Source: Enterocloster aldenensis (GTDB lineage Bacteria; Bacillota; Clostridia; Lachnospirales; Lachnospiraceae). From it: a DNA stretch of 64,000 nucleotides. The stretch spans positions 993,824 to 1,057,823 of the forward strand of contig NZ_QVEX01000001.1 in assembly GCF_003434055.1 (NCBI RefSeq), given 5' to 3'. The position numbers were made by a program, and so were the translations under genes. The notes beneath the pieces were generated by a model. That model saw only the letters and a program-made list of their open reading frames with translations, did not search any database and was not told where the DNA came from. Every line of letters begins with the position of its first letter. Within the stretch, counting starts at the first letter, position 1. Positions 43,916 to 54,717 of the stretch are shown in pieces.

Positions 43916-46900
43916 TTATTCTTCGTCTTCACCGCAGGCAGAGTCGTCCAGAATCAGTTCGTCCTCCGCATCGTCGGTGTAATCATCGGCCAAATCGTCC
44001 TCTACTGCTGCTTCGTCCTCCACTGTCACAAGTTCATTATCCTTGAACTCCTGCTTCTGGTATCCGAACTCAGCGTAGGGCTCCTCAGAAGAGCCAAAGC
44101 GGCGGTCGCCCTCTAACATGGCGCGCAGCTCAGTATCGCCGTAATCAATATTTTCCGCCATCTCAACCTCGGTGCCGTCATCCCTCAGGACCTGTACGTC
44201 CAGGCCAAGGGACTGCATCTCCTTAAGGAGTACCTTAAATGACTCAGGCACGCCGGGCTCAGGTATATTCTCGCCCTTGATGATGGCTTCATAGGTCTTC
44301 ACACGGCCTACAACGTCATCGGACTTAACCGTCATGATTTCCTGCAGGGTATAGGAAGCGCCGTATGCCTCCAACGCCCAAACCTCCATCTCACCGAAAC
44401 GCTGGCCGCCGAACTGCGCCTTACCGCCCAGGGGCTGCTGTGTAACCAGGGAGTATGGGCCGGTTGAACGGGCATGGATCTTATCGTCAACCAGATGGTG
44501 CAGTTTCAGGTAGTGCATGTGTCCGATGGTAACCGCGCCGTCAAAGAACTCGCCGGTACGTCCGTCGCGCAGGCGCACTTTTCCGTCCCTGCTGATTGGA
44601 ACACCTTTCCACAGTTCCCGGTGCTCAAGGTGCGCACCCAGATATTCCATTACAGAAGGCTTGATAAGGTCTTTATATTTAACTTCGAACTCTTCCCAGG
44701 GCAGGTTAACATAGTCGTTGGCCAGCTCCAGGGTATCCATGATGTCATTCTCGTTTGCGCCGTCAAAGATAGGGGTGGATACATTAAAGCCCAGGGCCTT
44801 GGCTGCAAGGCTTAAGTGGATTTCCAGCACCTGTCCGATGTTCATACGTGAAGGCACGCCCAGGGGGTTAAGCACGATATCCAGGGGGCGTCCGTTGGGC
44901 AGGAACGGCATATCCTCAACAGGAAGCACACGGGACACAACACCCTTGTTGCCGTGACGTCCTGCCATCTTATCGCCCACGGAAATCTTACGCTTCTGGG
45001 CAATGTAGATGCGCACGGTTTCATTTACGCCAGGTGAAAGCTCGTCTCCATTCTCCCTTGTGAACACCTTTGCGTCCACAATAATGCCGTATGCGCCGTG
45101 GGGCACTTTAAGGGATGTGTCACGCACTTCCCTTGCCTTCTCACCGAAGATGGCGCGCAGCAGCCTCTCTTCAGCAGTCAGCTCCGTCTCTCCCTTAGGG
45201 GTCACCTTACCCACCAGGATATCCCCTGCGCGGACCTCGGCCCCGATGCGGATGATTCCGCGCTCGTCCAGGTCCTTAAGGGCATCTTCACCAACGCCGG
45301 GAACATCCCGGGTGATTTCTTCCGGTCCCAGCTTGGTGTCACGGGCTTCTGCCTCGTATTCCTCAATGTGGACCGATGTATATACATCTTCCTGAACAAG
45401 GCGTTCAGAAAGAAGGACAGCATCCTCGTAGTTGTAACCTTCCCAGGTCATGAACCCGATTAAGGGATTCTTTCCAAGTGCAATCTCGCCGTTATCCGTG
45501 GACGGGCCGTCCGCAATGACTTCTCCGGCTTCCACATGGTCGTTCTTGTACACAATCGGCTTCTGGTTGTAGCAGTTGCTCTGGTTGCTTCTCTTGAATT
45601 TGGTCAGATGATACACATCCCGGTTGCCGTCCTTATCCCTCTTGATGATAATCTCATTGGAAGCGGAACGTTCTACCACGCCTGCATTCCTGGCAACCAC
45701 ACACACACCGGAGTCAACCGCTGCCTTTGACTCAATACCGGTTCCTACCGCAGGCGCTTCCGTGGTCAGAAGAGGCACTGCCTGACGCTGCATGTTGGAA
45801 CCCATGAGGGCACGGTTGGCATCGTCGTTCTCCAGGAAAGGAATCATGGCCGTTGCCACGGAGAATACCATCTTAGGAGATACGTCCATCAGGTCAATGG
45901 TCTTTTTCTGGAACTCGGATGTCTCTGTACGGAAACGTCCGGATACGTTATTATGGATGAAATGTCCTTCCTCGTCCAGGGCTTCGTTGGCCTGGGCCAC
46001 CACGAAATTATCCTCCTCGTCGGCAGTCAGGTACACAACCTCATCCGTTACCCTTGGATTCGCAGGATCCGTGGTCTTATCCACCACACGGTACGGCGCC
46101 TCAATGAAGCCGTACTGGTTCACCCTTGCATAGGTTGCCAGGGAGTTGATCAGACCGATGTTAGGACCTTCAGGCGTCTCGATGGGACACATACGACCGT
46201 AGTGGGTATAGTGTACGTCACGCACCTCGAATCCGGCACGGTCCCTGGACAGACCGCCAGGTCCCAGGGCGGAGAGACGGCGCTTATGGGTCAGCTCTGC
46301 CAGAGGGTTGTTCTGGTCCATGAACTGGGACAGCTGGGAACTTCCGAAGAATTCCTTCACGGCCGCGGTCACGGGCTTAATGTTAATCAGGGACTGGGGT
46401 GTGATGCCATCCATGTCCTGGGTGGTCATACGCTCCCTTACCACACGTTCCATACGTGAAAGGCCGATGCGGTACTGGTTCTGGAGCAGTTCCCCCACCG
46501 CGCGGATACGGCGGTTGCCCAGATGGTCAATGTCATCCGCATTGCCCACCTGCTCCTCCAGGTGCATATTATAGTTAATGGAAGCAAGGATATCTTCCTT
46601 TGTAATGTGCTTCGGGATCAGGTCGTGGATGTTCCTGCGGACAGCCTCTTTCAGCTCCTTTGGATCCGTGCCAGCTTCTTCCAGGATAGAAGCCAGGGCC
46701 GGGTAGTATACTAACTCGGTAATACCCACTTCCTCCGGGTCAAAGGGAACATGTGCAGAAAGCTCAACCATCATATTGGAAAGCACCTTCTGCTTCCTGT
46801 CAGGTCCGTCAACCCACACAAACGGAACAGCCGCATTCTGGATCCTCATGGCTGATTCCTTGTCAAGCTTGGTTCCTGCCTCTGCAAGGATCTCACCTGT

Positions 46901-47806
46901 GGTGGTGTCCACAACATCCTCTGCAAGGATCTGGCCGTTTAAGCGGTACTTAAAGGACAGCTTTTTGTTGAATTTGTATCGGCCTACTTTTGCCAGGTCA
47001 TATCTTCTGGGGTCAAAGAACATGCTGTTCAGCAGACTTTCCGCACTGTCAACAGATAAGGGCTCACCGGGACGAATCTTCTTATATAATTCCAAAAGGC
47101 CATCCTGGTAATTATCGGATGTGTCCTTGCCAAAGCTGGCTAATAATTTGGGCTCCTCGCCAAAGAGCTCAAGGATTTCTGCGTTGGTACCAAATCCCAG
47201 GGCACGGATCAGGACAGTTACCGGCACCTTACGGGTCCTGTCTACACGTACATAAAATACGTCATTGGAATCTGTCTCATATTCCAGCCATGCGCCACGG
47301 TTGGGGATGACGGTGCAGGTATACAGTTCCTTACCTACCTTATCATGGCCAATACCGTAGTAGATACCAGGGGAACGTACCAGCTGGCTGACAATAACAC
47401 GCTCAGCACCGTTAATTACAAAGGAACCGGTATCTGTCATCAGGGGCAGGTCGCCCATGAATATCTCGTGTTCGTTCATTTCATCTTTATCTTTATTGTA
47501 CAGTCTTACCTTTACCTTAAGTGGTGCGGCGTAAGTTGCATCCCGTTCTTTACACTCCTCGATGGTATATTTAATATCATCCTTACACAATGTAAAGTCA
47601 ACGAATTCCAGACTCAGATGTCCTGCAAAGTCTGCTATCGGAGAGATATCATCAAACGCTTCCCTGAGTCCTTCGTCGAGGAACCACTGGTAGGAGTCTT
47701 TTTGAATCTCAATCAGGTTTGGCATCTCAAGAACTTCTTTCTGTCTTGAGTAGCTCATTCTTACGCTTTTCCCGGCCGGTACCGGACGTATTCTGCTTTT
47801 CTCCAT
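43916..47806 (-). CDS. rpoB: RNA polymerase subunit beta
   Basis: About 1296 residues. Contains the rifampicin region ([40 protein letters not shown]) with the sensitive-type residues, the [10 protein letters not shown] active-site segment and a C-terminal acidic tail. The ATG at 47806 ([20 protein letters not shown]) has GGGGTG upstream; a longer frame to 47995 would be unusual for the family and runs through the promoter leader. rplJL are not upstream: rpoBC here has its own promoter at 47986. Confidence 0.97.
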   Translation of the reverse strand: MEKSRIRPVPAGKSVRMSYSRQKEVLEMPNLIEIQKDSYQWFLDEGLREAFDDISPIADFAGHLSLEFVDFTLCKDDIKYTIEECKERDATYAAPLKVKVRLYNKDKDEMNEHEIFMGDLPLMTDTGSFVINGAERVIVSQLVRSPGIYYGIGHDKVGKELYTCTVIPNRGAWLEYETDSNDVFYVRVDRTRKVPVTVLIRALGFGTNAEILELFGEEPKLLASFGKDTSDNYQDGLLELYKKIRPGEPLSVDSAESLLNSMFFDPRRYDLAKVGRYKFNKKLSFKYRLNGQILAEDVVDTTTGEILAEAGTKLDKESAMRIQNAAVPFVWVDGPDRKQKVLSNMMVELSAHVPFDPEEVGITELVYYPALASILEEAGTDPKELKEAVRRNIHDLIPKHITKEDILASINYNMHLEEQVGNADDIDHLGNRRIRAVGELLQNQYRIGLSRMERVVRERMTTQDMDGITPQSLINIKPVTAAVKEFFGSSQLSQFMDQNNPLAELTHKRRLSALGPGGLSRDRAGFEVRDVHYTHYGRMCPIETPEGPNIGLINSLATYARVNQYGFIEAPYRVVDKTTDPANPRVTDEVVYLTADEEDNFVVAQANEALDEEGHFIHNNVSGRFRTETSEFQKKTIDLMDVSPKMVFSVATAMIPFLENDDANRALMGSNMQRQAVPLLTTEAPAVGTGIESKAAVDSGVCVVARNAGVVERSASNEIIIKRDKDGNRDVYHLTKFKRSNQSNCYNQKPIVYKNDHVEAGEVIADGPSTDNGEIALGKNPLIGFMTWEGYNYEDAVLLSERLVQEDVYTSVHIEEYEAEARDTKLGPEEITRDVPGVGEDALKDLDERGIIRIGAEVRAGDILVGKVTPKGETELTAEERLLRAIFGEKAREVRDTSLKVPHGAYGIIVDAKVFTRENGDELSPGVNETVRIYIAQKRKISVGDKMAGRHGNKGVVSRVLPVEDMPFLPNGRPLDIVLNPLGVPSRMNIGQVLEIHLSLAAKALGFNVSTPIFDGANENDIMDTLELANDYVNLPWEEFEVKYKDLIKPSVMEYLGAHLEHRELWKGVPISRDGKVRLRDGRTGEFFDGAVTIGHMHYLKLHHLVDDKIHARSTGPYSLVTQQPLGGKAQFGGQRFGEMEVWALEAYGASYTLQEIMTVKSDDVVGRVKTYEAIIKGENIPEPGVPESFKVLLKEMQSLGLDVQVLRDDGTEVEMAENIDYGDTELRAMLEGDRRFGSSEEPYAEFGYQKQEFKDNELVTVEDEAAVEDDLADDYTDDAEDELILDDSACGEDEE

Positions 47807-47985
47807 TGACGTTTCACCCCTGTTTTCTAATTTGGTTCGCAATATTTTCATTCCGTTCATACGGCATGGACGCACCATACGCCATTCCGTAAAAACACAA
47901 ATATCACTGTCGTTCTCTGTGATTGGGCGAGAGGCACAGGCCAAAGGGCGCAAAAAGCCCACCTCACCACAATAGTGCACACTCC

Positions 47986-48014
47986 ATAATAACACAGCCC
48001 TGTCAAGGTGTCAA
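47986..48014 (-). promoter_or_regulatory. rpoBC promoter
   Basis: Minus strand TTGACA (48009-48014), 17-bp spacer, TATTAT (47986-47991), giving a leader of about 170 nt. Confidence 0.75.
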
Positions 48015-48025
48015 GCATTTTTTGC

Positions 48026-48054
48026 TTGCATTTTGTTTACGAAAATGATATACT
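48026..48054 (+). promoter_or_regulatory. Promoter of the gene at 48154
   Basis: TTGCAT (48026-48031), 17-bp spacer, TATACT (48049-48054), back to back with the rpoBC promoter. Confidence 0.6.
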
Positions 48055-48153
48055 ATTATAGAATGTCTCCTGAGGGGTTGTTGATTTTTACCCTCGTTTT
48101 GCCGGGGTAACAGGGGCAAATGATAATATATTTACGTTTGGAGGTATACCTTT

Positions 48154-48603
48154 ATGGCAAATACCATTATGCACGTACTGCTTGTGGTCTTGATCATTGC
48201 AGTGGTGGTTCTGGCTGTTCTCTACTTTCTGGGGAACAAACTTCAGAAGCGGCAGGTGGAACAGCAGCAGCTTCTGGACGCGGCGGCCCAGACCGTATCC
48301 ATCCTGGTGATTGACAAGAAGAAGATGAAGCTTACGCAGGCCGGACTTCCAAAAGCAGTGACAGACCAGACGCCTAAGTACATGCGCTGGGCCAAGGTAC
48401 CGGTTGTAAAAGCAAAAATCGGTCCCAAAGTCATGACTCTCATTGCTGACGGACGGGTATTTGAGTCCCTTCCCATCAAGACAGAGGCCAAGGTTGTAAT
48501 CAGCGGGATTTACATCACCCAGATTAAGAGCGTGCGCGGGGGCGCTATCCCAACTCCTCCTAAGAAGAAGGGATTCTTCGCAAGATTCAGGAAGAATAAG
48601 TAA
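48154..48603 (+). CDS. Single-pass membrane protein, conserved, function unknown
   Basis: 149 residues: one strong hydrophobic helix (about 6-28), a short Gln-rich stretch (RQVEQQQ) and a soluble cytosolic beta-rich domain with PKYMRWAKVPVVKAKIGPKV, ending in a Lys/Arg-rich tail (KKKGFFARFRKNK). I do not know a function; position next to rpoB seems typical of related clostridia, from memory. GGAGG at 12 nt. Ends at a strong terminator. Confidence 0.75.
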   Translation: MANTIMHVLLVVLIIAVVVLAVLYFLGNKLQKRQVEQQQLLDAAAQTVSILVIDKKKMKLTQAGLPKAVTDQTPKYMRWAKVPVVKAKIGPKVMTLIADGRVFESLPIKTEAKVVISGIYITQIKSVRGGAIPTPPKKKGFFARFRKNK

Positions 48604-48607
48604 TTAA

Positions 48608-48635
48608 AAAGAAGCGGCATGGCCGCTTCTTTTTT
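48608..48635 (+). terminator. Intrinsic terminator
   Basis: GAAGCGGC-ATG-GCCGCTTC followed by TTTTTT; A-rich on the other side, so it can also serve the minus-strand gene ending at 48678. Confidence 0.88.
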
Positions 48636-48677
48636 ATGTTCTTCTTTCTGTCTTCTGTTGAATTCCCGTCCCTGTCC

Positions 48678-49118
48678 TTACATGGGGGCATACGACTGGG
48701 GACACGACTGTACATCCAGCCGGATGCTGCAGTCTGACAGATGCTCATAATTAATATCCAGGGAATAATCGATATCCACCTTCAGTTTGTCAGGCTGTTC
48801 ATTGATTTTAATCTTGTTGGCCTGGATGCCCACCACCATATCGCCCAGGGGCGTGGTATAGCAGGACAGGTTCTTCTTGTTTTTCTCAAACTGCATATGG
48901 GTGTTGGCTATGCCCTTCTTGATGATATCCATCCCGACCTGTGAAATCTTAATCACATTCTTTACCTTGCCCTCAAAGCCCTCCATCACTTCCTCATAGA
49001 GGATATAGTGCTTTCCGTTTTTCTGATAATAATCTCCTCTTACTATCATCTCAACATCGGAGTCTTCTTCGTCCATCATCTGGATACCGCTGATTGTAAT
49101 CAGCACATCTTTTGTCAT
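48678..49118 (-). CDS. DUF1934 domain protein
   Basis: 146 residues, YwiB/DUF1934 small calycin-like beta-barrel (MTKDVLITISGIQMM, HYILYEEVMEG, MVVGIQANKIKINE, DIDYSLDINYEHLSD). Role unknown. Located 17 bp after ddl in the same direction, a likely operon. Confidence 0.8.
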   Translation of the reverse strand: MTKDVLITISGIQMMDEEDSDVEMIVRGDYYQKNGKHYILYEEVMEGFEGKVKNVIKISQVGMDIIKKGIANTHMQFEKNKKNLSCYTTPLGDMVVGIQANKIKINEQPDKLKVDIDYSLDINYEHLSDCSIRLDVQSCPQSYAPM

Positions 49119-49135
49119 CCTTCATCCTCTTTCCA

Positions 49136-50197
49136 TTATGCGTAGCGTTCCATACCATGGGACAACAGCATACCTACCAGCTGGTCCTTGCCGATTCCCC
49201 TGGCCTCCCACAGCATGGGATACATGCTGATGGCCGTGAAACCAGGCATGGTATTAATCTCGTTGAATACCACTTCTCCGTCATCCTTAACAAAAAAGTC
49301 CACCCGGGCCAGACCGTATCCGTCCACTGCCCTGAATATGTCCATGGCTGCCTGGCGCACCTTTTCCGTGGCACCGTCCGGAAGCTCGGGGTCCGTGACC
49401 GTCCTGGACTCCTCATTGAAATACTTGGCGTCAAAATCATAAAATTCTGCTGCTGCCAGGATTTCCCCAACCCCTGAGGCTTCAATCCCACGGCGTCCTC
49501 CGCCGAATACCGAGCATTCGATTTCCCTTCCGACAATGGTTTCTTCCACCAGCAGCTTCCGGTCATGGCGGGCCGCTTCCAGAAGCCCTGCCTCCAGTTC
49601 CTGCCGGTTTCCCGCCTTGCTGATTCCTCTGGAGGAGCCTGCGTTGGACGGCTTGATAAACACGGGATAAGGGAAATGCTTCTCAATCCTGTCCACCACC
49701 TGTTCCATGTCCTCCAACTCTTCCCTGTAAACCGGTTCATATCCGGCCTGGCGGATTCCCAGGTCCGACACAATGATCTTGGTGTACAGTTTATCCATGG
49801 AAACAGCAGAAGCCAGGACGCCGCAGCCCACATAGGGAATCCTGGCCAGTTCCAGAAGCCCCTGGATCGTGCCGTCCTCGCCGTACAGCCCGTGAAGGAC
49901 AGGGAACACGATATCCACCCTCACCTCTTCCACCTTGTCTCCATCCATAAGTAAAATACACTTCCTGGTCGCATCCGGCAGGAGGGCTGCGCCTACCTTG
50001 CCGTCTCTCCAGGCACCGCTTTTCACATCTTCCAGTGAATCAGCCTTAATCCAATGTCCCTCTTGCGTAATGCCTACCAGTATAATATTGTAACGCGCGC
50101 TGTCTATGTGTTCTATGACATTGACCGCCGACATGCAGGACACAATGTGCTCTGATGACTGGCCGCCAAATATAACCGCCACTGTTAGTTTGCTCAT
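49136..50197 (-). CDS. ddl: D-alanine--D-alanine ligase
   Basis: Makes the D-Ala-D-Ala dipeptide for peptidoglycan. 353 residues; N-terminal VAVIFGGQSSEHIVSCMSA, ATP-grasp domain with VFIKPSNAGSSRGISKAG and VVFNEINTMPGFTAISMYP. The FYDFDAKY segment is the tyrosine type found in D-Ala-specific ligases, not the D-lactate or D-serine type. The start is set at 50197 by AAAGGAG at 6 nt. Confidence 0.95.
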   Translation of the reverse strand: MSKLTVAVIFGGQSSEHIVSCMSAVNVIEHIDSARYNIILVGITQEGHWIKADSLEDVKSGAWRDGKVGAALLPDATRKCILLMDGDKVEEVRVDIVFPVLHGLYGEDGTIQGLLELARIPYVGCGVLASAVSMDKLYTKIIVSDLGIRQAGYEPVYREELEDMEQVVDRIEKHFPYPVFIKPSNAGSSRGISKAGNRQELEAGLLEAARHDRKLLVEETIVGREIECSVFGGGRRGIEASGVGEILAAAEFYDFDAKYFNEESRTVTDPELPDGATEKVRQAAMDIFRAVDGYGLARVDFFVKDDGEVVFNEINTMPGFTAISMYPMLWEARGIGKDQLVGMLLSHGMERYA

Positions 50198-50341
50198 GTC
50201 TGTCTCCTTTATGTACGCAAAAAAATGCGTTTGGTTCATGATTATAGTATATCATATGTGGCAATAATTACAAACAGAAATTAATTTGGCATTTACATCC
50301 AGATTATAGAAAATCTTTGATTCCGGGAGGATTAACCATAT

Positions 50342-50989
50342 ATGAAACATAGAATCAGTCTGTGCATTTCCGCTCTTTGTTTTTTTACCGCATTCCTTAT
50401 CACCATGTCATCCCGCACAGCGGGCGAGGAGGCCCTGGCCGCCCGCATTGCGCCGGAGATACTGCGTTTCCATATCCTGGCAGAAAGCAACGCGGCCCAT
50501 GACCAGGAACTGAAAATAGGCCTGAAAGGCCTTGTGCTGGACTATGTGCACAGCCAGGTGCCGGACAGCGCCGGCAAGGAAGGACTGATAGAGTGGCTGG
50601 AAAACAACAGGACCAGCATTGAAACCATGTCTGAGGACTGGCTTGCCGATCAGGGCGCGCCCTATGGGGTCACCCTGGAAATCACAAAAGACTATTTCCC
50701 CACAAAGGCCTACGGGGACATGGTATTCCCCTGCGGCACATATGATGCGGTGCGCATAACCATTGGGCAGGGAAAAGGGCACAACTGGTGGTGTGTCCTC
50801 TATCCTTCCCTCTGTTATACGGATTCCCTCAACGCCGTTGTCCCTGAATCATCCAAACAGACCCTTTCCTGCCTTCTGGACCAGGACGACTACGGCGCCC
50901 TTCTCCCCCGCAGGGAGAAGGACGGAAAAAAGCCGGAAGTCCATGTCCGCTTCCGGCTGCTGGATCTGCTGCGCCAAGCGGATACGTGA
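50342..50989 (+). CDS. spoIIR: Stage II sporulation protein R
   Basis: 215 residues: N-terminal signal/anchor helix, then LRFHILAESNAAHDQELKI and GQGKGHNWWCVLYPSLCYTD, the SpoIIR signature. In Bacillus it is secreted from the forespore and triggers SpoIIGA processing of pro-sigma-E. Its presence marks the organism as a potential spore former. Divergent from ddl; convergent with the small gene at 51000 (10 bp). Confidence 0.92.
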   Translation: MKHRISLCISALCFFTAFLITMSSRTAGEEALAARIAPEILRFHILAESNAAHDQELKIGLKGLVLDYVHSQVPDSAGKEGLIEWLENNRTSIETMSEDWLADQGAPYGVTLEITKDYFPTKAYGDMVFPCGTYDAVRITIGQGKGHNWWCVLYPSLCYTDSLNAVVPESSKQTLSCLLDQDDYGALLPRREKDGKKPEVHVRFRLLDLLRQADT

Positions 50990-50999
50990 AGTGGTTTCC

Positions 51000-51203
51000 T
51001 TACCCCTTCTGCCCATCCAGCATATCCTGGAGCGCATCGTCGCTCTCATCAATCCACACATCCTCTTCCTCCGCGTTCAGGCCCAGGTACCGGGCCAGGG
51101 TGCGGGGATCATCGCTGTTGTTCCAGCGGCTTATATACCGGTCTATCTCCTCAAAGGGAATCTCCCCTGCCAGATACCGTTCCTTAAATGTGCCTTCTGC
51201 CAT
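51000..51203 (-). CDS. Small conserved acidic protein, function unknown
   Basis: 67 residues: FKERYLAGEIPFEEIDRYIS is a pattern I associate with a family of small clostridial proteins; the rest is acidic. Its ATG overlaps the GntR stop by one base (TAATG), so it is translated with the regulator. Confidence 0.7.
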   Translation of the reverse strand: MAEGTFKERYLAGEIPFEEIDRYISRWNNSDDPRTLARYLGLNAEEEDVWIDESDDALQDMLDGQKG

Positions 51204-51904
51204 TATTTCCTCCCCCGTCCTAAAACCGCGGTGTCCTGTTCCTTAATATTGCGGGATACCGTAATCTCCTGGTTGTCAATATGTTCCCTGGCGGCATTCT
51301 TGGCATCCGCGATATTGCGGTTCCTCAATGCCTTCAAAATGTGTTCATGCTCCACCAGCAGCACCTGCCTCTTATCCTCATCCTTTATATACTCCAGGCG
51401 GTAGCGGTACATTTGTTCCCTCAGGTTGTTAAGCATCTGGACCAGCTTGTCATTGCCAGTGCCCTGATAAATCACATCATGGTACTGCTCATCTGTTTCC
51501 GCAATGGTCATGGCTTCCCCTTTGGCAATGGCATTCCTGAAATTCCCCTGCACGCGCTCCAGCTCATCCATGTCCTCCTCAGACATCCTCTGACATGCAA
51601 GTTCAATGGCAAGTTCTTCCAGTGAGCGGCGCACCTCCAGCACGTCCCTTAGACTTTTTTCCGATATCTTGGCAACCTCAGCGCCTTTCCTTGGAATCAT
51701 AAGCACCAGGCCTTCCAGTTCCAGCTTGCGGATAGCTTCCCTTATGGGCGTCCTGCTGACCCCCAGCTTCTCAGCCAGCTGTATTTCCATCAGGCGCTCT
51801 CCCGGCGCCAGCTCCCCCTTAAGTATGGCCTGCCGCAGCGTATTAAAAACCACATCCCGCAGCGGCAGATACTCATTCATGTTAACCTTAAAATTATTCT
51901 CCAT
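51203..51904 (-). CDS. GntR-family regulator (FadR/FCD type)
   Basis: 233 residues. Winged HTH (ERLMEIQLAEKLGVSRTPIR, then EAIRKLELEGLVLMIPRKG) and an all-helical FCD effector domain (LEELAIELACQRMSEEDMDE, ADAKNAAREHIDNQ with metal-type histidines). Ligand and targets unknown; such proteins commonly sense small organic acids. RBS AGGGG. Lies downstream of ispE in the same direction. Confidence 0.88.
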   Translation of the reverse strand: MENNFKVNMNEYLPLRDVVFNTLRQAILKGELAPGERLMEIQLAEKLGVSRTPIREAIRKLELEGLVLMIPRKGAEVAKISEKSLRDVLEVRRSLEELAIELACQRMSEEDMDELERVQGNFRNAIAKGEAMTIAETDEQYHDVIYQGTGNDKLVQMLNNLREQMYRYRLEYIKDEDKRQVLLVEHEHILKALRNRNIADAKNAAREHIDNQEITVSRNIKEQDTAVLGRGRK

Positions 51905-51982
51905 TCCGTGAATCCCCTTTCCCGTGTAACCTGGTACGTTTCTCCTGTATGGCTGTTTTACATGTTCCTTCTATAATAATAG

Positions 51983-52879
51983 TCATGGATTCCTTCCCAC
52001 ATTATAAAAATTGGTCAGGTAAACCTGCTTGGCAAGCTCTGATTCCTTCCCAAAACGCAGCGCCTCATATGCGTCCTGCGCAGCCCTCGGGCTGGTAAAC
52101 AGTCCGAATACCGTGGGACCGCTTCCGCTCATCATGGCATTGATTGCGCCGTAATCCTTCATTACCCCCTCAATCCTGGCAATGATGGGATATTTCTCTC
52201 CTGTGACCAGTTCCAGCACATTGCCGAACTTGCCCGCCACATCCATCAGGTCCCGGCGGCGTATGGCTTCCACCATGCCGTCGATGTCCGGATGGTCTTT
52301 TGGCGCCAGGTCCATGGCGTCCAGGCTTTCGTACACGGTCCTGGTGGACACGCTGATGCCAGGCTTGGCAATCAGCACCTGGCACTGGGGCATGGGAGGC
52401 AGCTGCGACAGTTTTTCCCCGATTCCCTCTGAAAGCGCGGTCCCCCTCATGAGACAGTAGGGGATATCCGCGCCCAGGGTCACTCCCCGCTTCATGAGTT
52501 CGCCGGCTGACAGTCCCAGGCCGAACATCTTATTCACCCCGAACAGGACGGAAGCAGCGTCCGTGCTCCCCCCCGCCATGCCGGCTGACACAGGAATGAA
52601 TTTACGCAGATGGATGGACACGCCCTGGCTGATATGGAATTCGTCCATCAGAAGCTTTGCCGCCCTGTACGCCAGGTTCTGTTCATTGGTGGGCAGATAG
52701 AACAGGTTTGTCTCTATCCGGATGCCTGGTTCGCTGGTCCTGTACAGGTCAATACGGTCATGAAGCCCAACGGTCTGCATAATCATACGCACTTCATGGT
52801 ATCCATCCTGGCGCTTTCCCAGTACATCCAGGGCCAGATTGATTTTGCCGTATGCTTTTAAGCGTAAATGTGTAATCAT
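51983..52879 (-). CDS. ispE: 4-diphosphocytidyl-2-C-methyl-D-erythritol kinase
   Basis: GHMP kinase of the MEP isoprenoid pathway. 298 residues; LKAYGKINLALDVLGKRQDG start, ATP motif PVSAGMAGGSTDAASVLFGV and a third motif MMSGSGPTVFGLF. A housekeeping gene; the 78-bp gap to gntR suggests partial co-transcription. Confidence 0.95.
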   Translation of the reverse strand: MITHLRLKAYGKINLALDVLGKRQDGYHEVRMIMQTVGLHDRIDLYRTSEPGIRIETNLFYLPTNEQNLAYRAAKLLMDEFHISQGVSIHLRKFIPVSAGMAGGSTDAASVLFGVNKMFGLGLSAGELMKRGVTLGADIPYCLMRGTALSEGIGEKLSQLPPMPQCQVLIAKPGISVSTRTVYESLDAMDLAPKDHPDIDGMVEAIRRRDLMDVAGKFGNVLELVTGEKYPIIARIEGVMKDYGAINAMMSGSGPTVFGLFTSPRAAQDAYEALRFGKESELAKQVYLTNFYNVGRNP

Positions 52880-53016
52880 CCCCGTGCTCCTCTTTATGTA
52901 TATTGTTTGTATCTCTGTTTTTATAATACATTATATTGTATACAATACTTTTTGCTTTTTTTCAAGTACAAAATGAAAAAAACATAAGTTTTTTTGCGAA
53001 AACCTGCATGATGTAA

Positions 53017-53066
53017 AAAGCACTGCCCGGCAGGTTGATAATGTGATATCACGGGGCAGTGCTTTT
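53017..53066. terminator. Bidirectional terminator after yesL
   Basis: AAAAGCACTGCCC pairs with GGGCAGTGCTTTT (53017-53029 with 53054-53066) between yesL and ispE. Confidence 0.82.
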
Positions 53067-53145
53067 ATATTGTGAGGCAGCGTATGGTCAATCCGCCTCT
53101 TGATAATGTGTTTTACTTGATACGGTCAGCTTGCCCCTTGACGGC

Positions 53146-53874
53146 CTATCTGCCTTTTAAACTTTCAATGGCCTGCTTCATGGCCTCGTCCTCTTCTCCC
53201 AGCATCGGCGTCCCTTCCCTGTGTTCCTCATCCTCCTTTGGTATGTAACGCCCAAAGACAGGATTTAAAATATAAGAATTCACAAATGCCAGAAGGGGCA
53301 TTCCAAAGAGCATGAGAAGCACGGACATCTGGGGCAGGTAGAACAGCCCGAAGTACGAAGCAGCCAGGATTGCAGCGTCAGCCCCAAGGATGCCCAAGGT
53401 CTGCAGAAGATGCCTGGCAGACATGAAGAATGCGTTGAGCAGCGTCCTCTTCACCGGATTATAGAATCTGGCCTGCAATGGGAATGCATACGACACAATG
53501 AACAGGTAGATTAAGAACATTCCCCCGGAAACCGCTGTAAGCACAACACTTAGTACGCCCCCAATCCCCATCTGGCCCGTGGCAAAAAACCAGAAATCAA
53601 TGCCCAGCACAATGCCAGCTGCCAGGAGGATCAGCCAGATTGCAGTGGCCTGCCTGAAATTGCTTTTAAAGGAGTGGAAAAAGGAACGGATGGTGGAATC
53701 CCCCTCGTCCCGCGCCAGCTTAAGGGTCACATAATACACGGCTGTGGTGGATGCGCCTATGGTAAAAACCGGGATGGAACAGACAATCCAAAGAATGTTA
53801 AGGAGGATCAGGTCCCCCAGCTTTCCTATGAACCGCCATACCGGATTATCGTAATTAAAAAAGCCCTGCAACAT
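53146..53874 (-). CDS. YesL family protein (DUF624)
   Basis: 242 residues, five or six transmembrane helices; FFNYDNPVWRFIGKLGDLIL start is the DUF624 hallmark. In Bacillus the gene accompanies rhamnogalacturonan use genes; its function is unproven. Here it is single, divergent from the membrane protein at 54046. Confidence 0.85.
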   Translation of the reverse strand: MLQGFFNYDNPVWRFIGKLGDLILLNILWIVCSIPVFTIGASTTAVYYVTLKLARDEGDSTIRSFFHSFKSNFRQATAIWLILLAAGIVLGIDFWFFATGQMGIGGVLSVVLTAVSGGMFLIYLFIVSYAFPLQARFYNPVKRTLLNAFFMSARHLLQTLGILGADAAILAASYFGLFYLPQMSVLLMLFGMPLLAFVNSYILNPVFGRYIPKEDEEHREGTPMLGEEDEAMKQAIESLKGR

Positions 53875-54045
53875 AGTCTGTCCTCTTCTTTCTGTAAATA
53901 AAACTGTAGTGAACCTGGTGTTATTCTACCATATTAGCGGGAAATTGCAAAGGGATGGATTCATTTCATAAAATTTTCATACACTGCGCCATATTCTATG
54001 ATATACTACAGGAAATGATATTTAATTGCGGAAGGAACCATCCCC

Positions 54046-54717
54046 ATGTCTATACGGAAAGAAGCGGAAACTGAAAGACAGAAGTTAAGGAGCATGCCCC
54101 CAAAAGACCGGGCATGGTATATCTGGGAATACTACAAATTCCATATCCTGGCCCTTATCCTGGCAGCCGCCGCACTGTGGACCCTTGGCAGCATGCTGTA
54201 CCGCCAGACCTTCACCACCCGGCTGTCCATTGCCATTGTCAATGACCAGGCCGGAGGCGCCAGTTCCACGGCCGGCCTGGAAGCCAATCTGAGGCAAGCC
54301 CTTGGTTTTGGCAAAAAGGATCTGATTGAGATTAACGAGGGCCTGAGCGCCCGGTTTGGCCAGGAGGGCATGTCCCAGTTTGAATATGCCAGCCTGGCCA
54401 AGATATCCGCCCTGGTTGCCAGCAAGTCCCTGGATGTCTTCATCGGGGACCAGGAGGCGGTGGACCACTATGGGACCGTCAATGCATTCCAGGACCTGGA
54501 GGCGTACCTTCCCCCTGAGATTTACAGCCTGGCAGAGGATTCCATATACAGCACGGAGGATGAACAGGGCATCCTTAAGCCCGTGGCCCTGTCCCTTGAG
54601 GGAACCTCCTTTGCCGGCCAGACCGGCATTGTCATGAATCCGCCTTATCTGGCCGTGATGTCCACCTCTCAGCATAAAGAAGAGGTTCTTCAGATGATTG
54701 AATACCTGTTCCGATGA
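54046..54717 (+). CDS. Membrane-anchored extracytoplasmic protein, function unknown
   Basis: 223 residues: cytosolic basic N-terminus with PPKDRAWYIWEYYKFH, one hydrophobic helix (about 36-54) and a soluble domain that resembles a shortened solute-binding fold (KSLDVFIGDQEAVDHY, FQDLEAYLPPEIYS). I associate such proteins with yesL neighbours; role unknown. Its last 86 bp overlap the 3' end of the opposite GNAT gene. Confidence 0.7.
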   Translation: MSIRKEAETERQKLRSMPPKDRAWYIWEYYKFHILALILAAAALWTLGSMLYRQTFTTRLSIAIVNDQAGGASSTAGLEANLRQALGFGKKDLIEINEGLSARFGQEGMSQFEYASLAKISALVASKSLDVFIGDQEAVDHYGTVNAFQDLEAYLPPEIYSLAEDSIYSTEDEQGILKPVALSLEGTSFAGQTGIVMNPPYLAVMSTSQHKEEVLQMIEYLFR

